Source of the DNA: Chloroflexota bacterium | GTDB taxonomy: Bacteria > Chloroflexota > Limnocylindria > QHBO01 | Length of the DNA stretch: 5,818 bases | Direction: 5' to 3' | NCBI GenBank assembly: GCA_029865285.1 | Contig: JAOUHE010000107.1 | Coordinates: forward strand, 1-5,818 | Shown here: positions 1 to 5,285 of the stretch, one piece after another | Layout: the number at the start of each line of letters is the position of its first letter | Position numbering within the stretch: position 1 is the stretch's first letter | The notes under the pieces: generated by a model | The model's database searches: none | Seen by the model: only the letters and a program-made list of their open reading frames with translations | What the model was told of the DNA's origin: nothing | Made by a program: the position numbers and the translations under genes

Positions 1-45
1 ATTGCCGACGCACTCATGGAACAGCTGGAGGCGAGCGTCGCCTGA
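1..45 (+). CDS. C-terminal end of an upstream gene, possibly a YebC/PmpR-family protein (partial)
   Basis: The first 14 codons read IADALMEQLEASVA and end at a TGA (43-45). Only the C-terminal tail is present, so the assignment rests mostly on context: yebC commonly sits directly upstream of ruvC in many bacteria. YebC proteins often end with a short 'NFDI-(S/P)-(D/E)...' helix, which the visible IADALMEQLE resembles. YebC/PmpR proteins are reported as transcriptional regulators or as translation factors that relieve ribosome stalling. The reading frame is clear; the family name is tentative. The stop is 41 bp before ruvC, and that gap holds a promoter candidate. Confidence 0.4.
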   Translation: MADALMEQLEASVA

Positions 46-74
46 CGGCGACCCGTCCTCCACCGCCGCGCGGC

Positions 75-80
75 TACGAT
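75..80 (+). promoter_or_regulatory. Candidate -10 box of a leaderless ruvC promoter
   Basis: TACGAT in the context GGCTACGAT matches TAnnnT. It occupies exactly -12 to -7 if transcription starts at the G of the ruvC GTG at 87. No Shine-Dalgarno is visible before that GTG, which fits a leaderless mRNA. No convincing -35 box is seen in the 41-bp gap. The same arrangement occurs before the gene at 3441. This is an inference from spacing and motif only. Confidence 0.55.
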
Positions 81-86
81 AGCCGG

Positions 87-584
87 GTGATCGCCCTTGG
101 TATCGACCCCGGCACCGCCGCGTGCGGCTTCGGCGTGGTGGCGCTCGAGCACGGCAAGCTGTCCCTGGTCGACGCGGGGGTGATTCGAACCTCCTCGACC
201 GATACCGATGCCGAGCGCCTGCGTCAGCTGCACGACGCCCTGGCGGCGCTTGTCGCCCAGCACCGGCCGGCGCGCATCGGCGTCGAGCGGCTCTTCTTCC
301 AGCGGAATGTCCAGACCGCCATGACCGTGGGACAGGCCCGAGGCGTTGCACTGTTGGTCGCCGCCGAGTCGCGTATCGAGGTCGATGAACCGACCCCCAA
401 CGAGGTCAAGCAATCGGTCTGTGGCAACGGGTCGGCAGACAAGGCCCAGGTGGCGACCATGGTGGCGCGCCTGCTCGGTGTGCAACTCACCGCGGTCCCC
501 GACGACGCGACCGATGCACTTGCGGTCGCCATCGGCTGTGCGCATCGGGGAGCCGTGGACGCCCAGCTGGCGGCGGCTCGATGA
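87..584 (+). CDS. ruvC: Crossover junction endodeoxyribonuclease RuvC
   Basis: RuvC is the dimeric, Mg-dependent resolvase that cuts Holliday junctions symmetrically with RuvAB in recombinational repair. The protein has 165 residues, close to the usual 160-175. It opens with the RNase H-like strand MIALGIDPGT, giving catalytic Asp7. The other acidic residues are Glu67 in IGVERLFFQRN, and Asp140 and Asp143 in PDDATDALAVAI, matching the D7/E66/D138/D141 set of E. coli RuvC. The VKQSVCGNGSADKAQV stretch (about 108-122) is the conserved DNA-contact region. The GTG start is chosen because the protein begins exactly at the family's first strand and a -10 box lies at leaderless distance. The stop overlaps the ruvA start as ATGA, implying translational coupling. 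Confidence 0.97.
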   Translation: MIALGIDPGTAACGFGVVALEHGKLSLVDAGVIRTSSTDTDAERLRQLHDALAALVAQHRPARIGVERLFFQRNVQTAMTVGQARGVALLVAAESRIEVDEPTPNEVKQSVCGNGSADKAQVATMVARLLGVQLTAVPDDATDALAVAIGCAHRGAVDAQLAAAR

Positions 585-1156
585 TCGGGTCGTTGCGCGG
601 CACGGTTGTGCACGTCGGCCCTGAATTCGCCCTGGTCGAGCTGGGTGGGGTCGGCTACCGGGTCGCTGCCGGCCCGGCCCTCCTGGCGAAGCTGCGCGTT
701 GGATCCGAGGCTCACCTGTTCATTCATCACCTCGTCCGCGAGGATCAGCAGTCGCTCTTCGGATTCGGCGCCCCGGAGGAGCTCGCCTTCTTCGAGCTGC
801 TGATGACGGTGAGCGGAGTCGGCCCGCGGCTCGCGCTTGCCATCACCAGCGCCTACCCGGTGACCAAATTGCAGCTCGCCATCGTCACCGACAACCTCGA
901 TGTGCTCACCTCGGTGAGCGGAGTCGGCCGCAAGACCGCGCAACGGATCGTTCTCGAACTGAAGGAGAAGATCCATGCCGCGGGGATCGCCGGTGGAGGG
1001 GGAGCGTCAGCCGACTCGGACGTCGTGGCCGCGCTGGAGTCGCTCGGCTACACGGCCACGGAGGCTCGGCGGGCCGCGGGGGCGGTGGCTGACACGGCGG
1101 GACAGCTCGACGCGCGGATCAAGGCGGCACTTCAGGAACTGTCCCGCAACCGATGA
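581..1156 (+). CDS. ruvA: Holliday junction branch migration protein RuvA
   Basis: RuvA tetramers bind the four-way junction and load the RuvB motor for branch migration. The 191-residue protein has the expected three domains. Residues 1-62 form the OB-fold, starting MIGSLRGTV, with LGGVGYRV at 21-28 and REDQQSLFGF at 53-62. A double helix-hairpin-helix region follows, with SGVGPRLALAI (78-88) and SGVGRKTAQRIVLELKEKI (113-131). A Gly/Ala linker at about 135-144 leads to the C-terminal RuvB-binding three-helix domain (about 146-188, with ALESLGYTATEARRA). The ATG overlaps the ruvC stop by 4 nt, and its own TGA overlaps the next gene's ATG the same way. No strong Shine-Dalgarno is seen, consistent with coupled reinitiation. 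ruvB does not follow. Confidence 0.97.
   Translation: MIGSLRGTVVHVGPEFALVELGGVGYRVAAGPALLAKLRVGSEAHLFIHHLVREDQQSLFGFGAPEELAFFELLMTVSGVGPRLALAITSAYPVTKLQLAIVTDNLDVLTSVSGVGRKTAQRIVLELKEKIHAAGIAGGGGASADSDVVAALESLGYTATEARRAAGAVADTAGQLDARIKAALQELSRNR
807..824 (+). repeat. First copy of an 18-bp direct repeat within ruvA
   Basis: CGGTGAGCGGAGTCGGCC occurs here and again at 912-929, 105 bp apart and in the same frame. Each copy encodes the VSGVG turn of one of the two helix-hairpin-helix motifs. The protein duplication is a family property; the identical codons in both copies are the noteworthy part. Confidence 0.8.
912..929 (+). repeat. Second copy of the 18-bp direct repeat within ruvA
   Basis: This is identical to 807-824 and encodes the VSGVG turn of the second helix-hairpin-helix motif, followed by RKTAQRI. 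It is most simply explained by the duplicated DNA-binding motif and strong codon bias, not by a mobile repeat. Confidence 0.8.
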
Positions 1157-1623
1157 CGCACGGAGTCGCCACCAGGTGGAGTGATCCGGAGGTCGCGCGT
1201 CGCATCCTCACCGAGTTCAAGGTGTGGGCGGTGGTCGGATGCTCGCCTGACCCGTGGCGTGCCAGCCATGGTGTGTCCCGAACGTTGCAGCGGCACGGGT
1301 ACGAGATGATCCCGATCTACCCTCGTTCCGCAGTCATCCACGGCCAGGCCACCGCCCCTGACCTGGCGACCGCGGCCGCGGGTCGCTCCGACGACAGTCC
1401 GATCGAAGTGGTCGATATCTTCCGCGCGTCCCATCGGGCGGGTGCGCATGTTGACGAGGCGATCGCCATCGGCGCGAAGGCCGTCTGGCTGCAGCTCGAG
1501 GTCTGGGACGAGGCCGCCGCCGAGCGAGCGGACGCTGCCGGCCTGCTGGTGGTGATGAATCGCTGCCCGGCGATCGATCTGCCGGGCCTCGGCGTCGCCG
1601 GCCCGATCAGTCGCGGCGCATGA
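1153..1623 (+). CDS. CoA-binding protein of the YccU type (CoA_binding_2 domain)
   Basis: This 156-residue protein is a single Rossmann-like domain of the CoA_binding_2/YccU family. A first strand and Gly loop appear as VWAVVGCSPDPWRASHGV (24-41). RTLQRHGYEMIPIYP (43-57) is the typical second strand. VDIFRASHRAG (87-97), AIGAKAVWLQLEVWDEAAAE (105-124) and AGLLVVMNRCPAIDLPGLG (129-147) complete the fold. Relatives usually read M-D-R-C-I near the end, whereas here it is MNRCPAID. The family binds CoA or a related nucleotide, but its physiological role is poorly defined and no catalytic residues can be named. The start overlaps the ruvA stop as ATGA, so it is probably co-transcribed with ruvCA. 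Its 3' end overlaps the convergent urate oxidase gene by 17 bp. Family is sure; function is unknown. Confidence 0.88.
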   Translation: MTHGVATRWSDPEVARRILTEFKVWAVVGCSPDPWRASHGVSRTLQRHGYEMIPIYPRSAVIHGQATAPDLATAAAGRSDDSPIEVVDIFRASHRAGAHVDEAIAIGAKAVWLQLEVWDEAAAERADAAGLLVVMNRCPAIDLPGLGVAGPISRGA

Positions 1624-2533
1624 CCAGGCCGATGCGCCCGAATGGCGGCCGCGGGTCGGCGTAGGTCTTCACGCGCGAATCGGTCTCGCTCTCCGTGCCC
1701 ACGTCCCAGAGCCGGTTGGTCGCCTCGAAGCTGACCTCGGCCAGTTGCGGCCAGCGCTCCAGCATCCGCGTTCCGATCTCGTTCACCAGGTGCTGGATCG
1801 AGAGGCTGACGAACTCGTCGAAGACCGCCCCGGCGAGGTCGGCGACCTGCTCGCCATCGACGTAGCGGGATGGATCGGTGCCAAGCGCGTCGGCGGCATC
1901 GGCATAGCGCCACCCGATGTCGCACCAGACGTAGAGGGGCCGATCGCGGCGCTCGGGCAGCGTGGTGTGCTCATCACGAGCGAAATCGGCAAAGGCGCTG
2001 CCGGTGATCTTGATGAACTGCAGGTCCGTGCGGCCACACTCGTGTCCGGTGATCCGTACCGCGTCCCTGTCGCGCTCAAGGTCGAGTGACGCGGTCGAAC
2101 GGTCGTTGCGGTCGCGCGCGAACAGAACGTCGGAGCTGGCGCGCCCGCTGCCGGCGCCGGCCGGCACCGCGACTGCGGGGAAGGGCAGTTGACGCCCCAA
2201 CATGGTCACCCGCTCCATGTGCGGATACGTGGCCAGAAACGCGGAGCCGACGTCGTGCAGCCACCCCTCCAGGGTCGTCGCCTGCGTCGCAAGGCTCGCT
2301 GCGTGCATGAAGTTCTTCATCGTGTCGGTGGCCACCACAAGGCGGTTGTCACCACGGGTATAGGCGTCCAGGAAGGTGGTGCCGTGCACGACGACCTCGA
2401 GCTCGGCGGCCATCAGGGTGTTGGAGCGGCCGGTGAACGACGACTCCGGGATCGCCGTCACGCCACGCAGGGGCGTGCCGTAGGTTCGATACACCTTCAC
2501 GTCGGCCTTGCCGTAGCGGATCTCGTAGCTCAC
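1607..2533 (-). CDS. pucL: Urate oxidase (factor-independent urate hydroxylase)
   Basis: This cofactor-free enzyme oxidises urate with O2 to 5-hydroxyisourate and H2O2. The 308 residues cover two tandem T-fold (tunnelling fold) repeats and resemble Bacillus-type bacterial uricases. Visible motifs are RYGKADVKVYRTY (6-18, catalytic Lys9), IPESSFTGR (28-36), GDNRLVVATDTMKNF (61-75, catalytic Thr69) and FADFARDEHTTLPERRDRPL (181-200). Phe181 and Arg198 match the urate-stacking and urate-binding pair. SIQHL (245-249) supplies the binding Gln247, Asn273 is the conserved Asn near the oxygen site, and DPRPPFG (293-299) lies near the end. After Asn273 the sequence is RLW rather than the fungal KH. 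The GTG start overlaps the uraD stop as GTGA and has a GAGGAGG site 7 nt upstream. It is the last gene of the operon. Confidence 0.95.
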   Translation of the reverse strand: MSYEIRYGKADVKVYRTYGTPLRGVTAIPESSFTGRSNTLMAAELEVVVHGTTFLDAYTRGDNRLVVATDTMKNFMHAASLATQATTLEGWLHDVGSAFLATYPHMERVTMLGRQLPFPAVAVPAGAGSGRASSDVLFARDRNDRSTASLDLERDRDAVRITGHECGRTDLQFIKITGSAFADFARDEHTTLPERRDRPLYVWCDIGWRYADAADALGTDPSRYVDGEQVADLAGAVFDEFVSLSIQHLVNEIGTRMLERWPQLAEVSFEATNRLWDVGTESETDSRVKTYADPRPPFGRIGLVMRRD

Positions 2534-3072
2534 GACCCGTCCTCCTCGGGATCGTCGTCGACGCCGCGAGCGCGACGTATCCGGTCTCCAGCGATGTAGA
2601 TCGCGTCCTGGACCCCGCGTCGCAGCTCGGCCTCGCGGTCGTTTCGAAGGGCCGCTTCCATGAGTGGCACGATCGCCGACCTTGGCCTGCCCGCGACGAA
2701 GACCACGTAGCGGAAGCCGAACCGCTGCTCGTAGATCTCGTTGAGGACCAACAGGTCTTCGACCACCCCCGGTGCGTCGCCGGAAGCCTCATCCGGGCCG
2801 TCATCTGACTGTTCTTCGCGGGACATGGTCGACATCACGGCTGCCTCCGCGCCAATCCGCGGATGGGCGTCCAGCAGCTCAAGGAGCTCCGCCTCGGGAG
2901 CAGTGGCTGCCGCGTCATGGGCGGCTGCCAGCAGGGCGTCATCGGATTCGAAGGGCCTGGCTGCCGCAAGTCGTCTCAGGAGCGATGGGGCGCCCTCGAA
3001 GAGGGGAGCGAGTGCGCTGGCAAACTCGTCATCGGGGAGCGCGTTCAGCGCATCGGTCGCCGGAAGGTCCAT
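2530..3072 (-). CDS. uraD: 2-oxo-4-hydroxy-4-carboxy-5-ureidoimidazoline (OHCU) decarboxylase
   Basis: UraD catalyses the last step from urate to (S)-allantoin, stereospecific decarboxylation of OHCU. The 180-residue, all-helical protein carries the family's motifs. LLDAHPRIG (67-74) contains the catalytic His70-Pro pair. SREEQ (84-88) includes the conserved Ser, Glu87 and Gln88. The signature NEIYEQRFGFRYVVFVAGR runs over 111-129. It opens with ALNALPDDEFASAL and LFEGAPSLLRRLA, as in other members. An acidic low-complexity insertion (about 89-100) separates the SREEQ motif from the signature, and the tail is also acidic. The ATG shares one nucleotide with the uraH stop (TGATG), and the stop overlaps the urate oxidase start by 4 nt. 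No clear Shine-Dalgarno precedes it, so translation probably depends on uraH. In Bacillus this domain is fused to the N-terminus of urate oxidase. Confidence 0.95.
   Translation of the reverse strand: MDLPATDALNALPDDEFASALAPLFEGAPSLLRRLAAARPFESDDALLAAAHDAAATAPEAELLELLDAHPRIGAEAAVMSTMSREEQSDDGPDEASGDAPGVVEDLLVLNEIYEQRFGFRYVVFVAGRPRSAIVPLMEAALRNDREAELRRGVQDAIYIAGDRIRRARGVDDDPEEDGS
2541..2547 (-). promoter_or_regulatory. Strong ribosome binding site of urate oxidase inside uraD
   Basis: Read on the minus strand, this is GAGGAGG, ending 7 nt before the GTG at 2533. It supports the GTG start and lies within the last codons of uraD. Urate oxidase may therefore initiate independently as well as by coupling to uraD termination. 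Confidence 0.75.
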
Positions 3073-3425
3073 CAGGTCCCACGGTAGGTGGTCAGGCCAA
3101 AGGGTGAGAGGAGGAGTGGGACGTGGTAGCTGCGCCGGGCGTCGTCGATTCGGATCCCGACCGCCATGTTCTCGAAAAAGTCGGTGTCACGATCGAGGGT
3201 GGCGGCGTACGCCGCAAGGTCGAAGACCAGCTGGTACTCGCCCTCCTGGAGCTCGCTCGGCAGGAGGGAACGGATTCGCCCATCGGCATCGGTCGCCTGC
3301 TCACTCATCAGCTCCGGCTGGCCGTCCTCCTCCAGGCGGAAGAGCGCGACCGGGAGACCGGCGGCAGGCATGCCGACTTCGAGATCGAGGACGTGGGTCG
3401 AGATGGTCGGACGGTGATCAGCCAC
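3072..3425 (-). CDS. uraH: Hydroxyisourate hydrolase (transthyretin-like protein)
   Basis: UraH hydrolyses 5-hydroxyisourate, the product of urate oxidase, to OHCU. The 117-residue protein is a typical transthyretin-like homotetramer subunit. STHVLDLEVGMPAAGLPVAL (9-28) carries catalytic His11. TDADGRI (45-51) carries Arg50. The second signature SYHVPLLLSP (99-108) carries His101. The C-terminus is YRGT (114-117), a variant of the diagnostic YRGS. The open frame continues far upstream, antisense to neighbouring genes, but the true start is the GTG at 3425. It lies just before the family's first strand and is preceded by GGAGGA at 5-nt spacing. It is the first gene of the uraH-uraD-urate oxidase operon and diverges from the DUF3830 gene across 15 bp. 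Confidence 0.95.
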   Translation of the reverse strand: MADHRPTISTHVLDLEVGMPAAGLPVALFRLEEDGQPELMSEQATDADGRIRSLLPSELQEGEYQLVFDLAAYAATLDRDTDFFENMAVGIRIDDARRSYHVPLLLSPFGLTTYRGT

Positions 3426-3428
3426 TGC

Positions 3429-3434
3429 TATCCT
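3429..3434 (+). promoter_or_regulatory. Candidate -10 box of a leaderless promoter for the DUF3830-amidohydrolase pair
   Basis: TATCCT in the context TGCTATCCT fits TAnnnT. It sits exactly at -12 to -7 relative to the A of the ATG at 3441. No plus-strand Shine-Dalgarno precedes that ATG. The arrangement matches the one before ruvC (TACGAT at 75-80), which strengthens both calls. No clear -35 box is seen; any such element would lie inside the 5' end of uraH. Confidence 0.55.
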
Positions 3435-3436
3435 CC
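3431..3436 (-). promoter_or_regulatory. Ribosome binding site of uraH
   Basis: The minus strand reads GGAGGA, 5 nt before the GTG at 3425. This site decides the uraH start within a frame that stays open much further upstream. Four of its bases (3431-3434) are shared with the plus-strand TATCCT, a candidate -10 box. Confidence 0.75.
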
Positions 3437-3440
3437 GCGC

Positions 3441-3854
3441 ATGGCGAACCTGACGATCCGCGTTGGCGACCTTCACTTTACCGCCCGATGGGAGACCGAT
3501 GCGCCCCGGACGGTCGAAGCGGTGCGGCGAATGCTGCCGATCCGCTCGCAACTGATCCACTGCCGCTGGAGTGGGGAGGGCACCTGGATCCCGTTCGGCG
3601 ATCTCGACGTGGGGGTCGGCTACGAGAACCACACCTCGCACCCCGCTCCGGGTGAGCTGCTGATCTACACCGGCGACCTGTCCGAGTGCGAGATCCTCTT
3701 CCCCTATGGGGCCTGCATGTTTTCGTCCAAGCTCGGTCAACTCGCTGCCAATCACTTCGCCACCGTGGTGACCGGGGGCGAGCTGTTGCCGGAGATGGGC
3801 CGCCGGGTCCTGTGGGAAGGCGCCCAGGAGATCGAGATTGCCGAGGAGAGTTGA
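3441..3854 (+). CDS. DUF3830 family protein (cyclophilin-like), function unknown
   Basis: This 137-residue protein matches the DUF3830 family, small single-domain proteins with a predicted cyclophilin-like barrel. It has no signal peptide or membrane segment. Recognisable conserved blocks are APRTVEAVRRMLPIRSQLIHCRWSGEGTWIP (21-51, in pieces), YENHTSHPAPGELLIY (61-76), ILFPYGACMFSSKLGQLAANHF (85-106) and RRVLWEGAQEIEI (121-133). The invariant-looking residues His40, Arg42, Trp43, Glu62, Asn63, Tyr89, Asn104 and His105 could line a ligand pocket, but none has a proven role. The ATG at 3441 is preferred over an in-frame GTG at 3414, which would overlap uraH. It lies 27 nt before an amidohydrolase and diverges from the urate operon, so a role in ureide or hydantoin metabolism is a fair inference. 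Confidence 0.85.
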   Translation: MANLTIRVGDLHFTARWETDAPRTVEAVRRMLPIRSQLIHCRWSGEGTWIPFGDLDVGVGYENHTSHPAPGELLIYTGDLSECEILFPYGACMFSSKLGQLAANHFATVVTGGELLPEMGRRVLWEGAQEIEIAEES

Positions 3855-3881
3855 GCGGCTCGCCGGGGCGCACATGCGAAC

Positions 3882-5264
3882 GTGACTGACCTGGTCGTCT
3901 CCGGCGGCACGGTGGTCACCGCCACGGGATCGTCGCGCGCCGACGTCGCGGTGGACGGCGGACGGATCACGGCGGTCGGGGAGGGCGTTGGGCAGGGCGC
4001 GCACGAGCGGATCGATGCCACCGGCATGCTCGTGCTTCCCGGCGCGGTCGACGTGCACACCCACACCCGACTGCCGAGCCCGGATCAGCCGGACCGATTC
4101 TTCGCCGATTCGGTGGCGGCCGCGTTCGGAGGCACCACCACGTTCCTGTCCTTCAATAACCCGGGGACCGGCATCAGCGACGAGGGCTCGCAGTCGCTGC
4201 TCGCGGGGATGCGCGAGTTCCGCGCACGGACGGAAGGGGAATCGGCGGTCGACTTCGGTCTCTCGGCGGTGATCACCGGGCAGCAGGCCGATCCGATCGC
4301 CGAACTCCCGGAACTGATCGCTTCCGGCGTCCCGACCGCCAAGGCGTTCATGGTCTACGACTTCCGGCTGAGCGACGAGCGCCTCCTTGCCGCGCTTCGC
4401 GTCATGGGTCGCCATGGCGGGATGCTGCAGGTCCACTGTGAGAGCGCCACCGTCATCGATTCCCTCGTAGCCGATGCCCTGGCCGCGGGCAACGTCTCGT
4501 GTCGGCACCATGCGCTGACCCGTCCCGCCTACGCCGAGGCGGAGGCGACCCACCGCGCCATCGCGCTCGCCCGGGCCGCGGACGCATCGGTCTATCTCGT
4601 GCATCTTTCGTGCGCCGATGCGCTCGCCGAGGTGGCCGCCGCCAAGGCGCGCGGCTGGCCCGTCTACGCGGAGACGTGCCCGCCCTACCTGGCCCTGACC
4701 GATACGCGCTATGCAGCCGAGGACGAGGCCGAGGTGATCCGGAGCGTCATCTCGCCGCCGCTGCGCAGCGAGGCGGATCGTCAGGCGCTCTGGCTTGGGC
4801 TGCGTGCGGGTGGACTCGACCTCGTCGCCTCGGACCACGTGCCGGACCGGCTGGCGGTCGAGAAGGCGATTCCCGCTCCACCGTTCCCGCAGATCAGCAA
4901 CGGGGCGCCGGGGATCGAGACCCTGCTATCGCTGGTACATGGTCTCGGCCCCGCGGCGGGGCGCATGACGCTCGAGCGGATGGTCGACGTGCTGTCCAGG
5001 ACGCCGGCCCGGCTCTTCGGACTGACGAACAAGGGATCGGTCGAGGTCGGGCGCGATGCCGACCTGGTCCTGTTCGACCCCGACGCCTCGCGCACGCTGC
5101 GCCAGACGGGCCTGCATCACAGTTCGGACTTCACGCCCTACGAGGGGTTCTCCATGCGAGGCGCCGTGCAATCGGTGCTGTTGCGGGGTCAGGCGGTCGT
5201 GCGAGACGGGACCTTCCTCGGCCGTCGAGGTGCCGGTCAATTCGTGGAGCGAGTCCTCGACTGA
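3882..5264 (+). CDS. Cyclic amidohydrolase: hydantoinase/dihydropyrimidinase family, possible allantoinase
   Basis: This 460-residue metal-dependent TIM-barrel hydrolase opens cyclic ureides or diamides. The full binuclear metal site is visible. His59 and His61 lie in GAVDVHTH, the carboxylated Lys154 in PTAKAFMVYD, His185 in LQVHCES, His241 in VYLVHLSC and Asp318 in LVASDHVPD. This spacing corresponds to D-hydantoinase ligands 58/60/150/183/239/315. Tyr159, Ser291 in ISPPLR and Asn340 in SNGAPGIETLLS match the residues that hold the cyclic diamide backbone in hydantoinases. The C-terminal beta-sandwich segment contains GSVEVGRDADLVLFDP (385-400). The chosen GTG follows the DUF3830 stop by 27 nt with no strong Shine-Dalgarno. 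Next to urate-to-allantoin genes, allantoin is the obvious candidate substrate, but hydantoinase, dihydropyrimidinase and allantoinase cannot be separated by eye. Confidence 0.88.
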   Translation: MTDLVVSGGTVVTATGSSRADVAVDGGRITAVGEGVGQGAHERIDATGMLVLPGAVDVHTHTRLPSPDQPDRFFADSVAAAFGGTTTFLSFNNPGTGISDEGSQSLLAGMREFRARTEGESAVDFGLSAVITGQQADPIAELPELIASGVPTAKAFMVYDFRLSDERLLAALRVMGRHGGMLQVHCESATVIDSLVADALAAGNVSCRHHALTRPAYAEAEATHRAIALARAADASVYLVHLSCADALAEVAAAKARGWPVYAETCPPYLALTDTRYAAEDEAEVIRSVISPPLRSEADRQALWLGLRAGGLDLVASDHVPDRLAVEKAIPAPPFPQISNGAPGIETLLSLVHGLGPAAGRMTLERMVDVLSRTPARLFGLTNKGSVEVGRDADLVLFDPDASRTLRQTGLHHSSDFTPYEGFSMRGAVQSVLLRGQAVVRDGTFLGRRGAGQFVERVLD

Positions 5265-5285
5265 GGATTGGCTCTCAGCCGCAGC

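Noticed and set aside
224..976. A 250-codon minus-strand open frame antisense to ruvC and ruvA.
   Set aside because: It has no recognisable domain and is explained by high GC and the codon structure of the two clear plus-strand genes.
3415..3420. TGATCA palindrome close to the uraH start as a possible operator.
   Set aside because: Only 6 bp, inside the uraH coding region, with no extended symmetry; expected by chance.
3123..3440. Upstream extension of the DUF3830 frame across uraH.
   Set aside because: It is antisense to uraH. DUF3830 homology begins at MANLTIRVGD (3441), and the in-frame GTG at 3414 has no supporting signal.
3426..4838. Upstream extension of the uraH frame on the minus strand to a frame of almost 590 codons.
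   Set aside because: The added part is antisense to the DUF3830 and amidohydrolase genes, has Arg/Gly/His-rich shadow composition, and the real start is fixed by GGAGGA plus GTG at 3425.
5254..5278. Possible hairpin terminators around the amidohydrolase stop: TCCTC/GAGGA (5254-5258 with 5263-5267) and CTGAG/CTCAG (5261-5265 with 5274-5278).
   Set aside because: The stems are only 5 bp, mutually exclusive, and lack a T-tract on either strand, so a terminator call is not supported.
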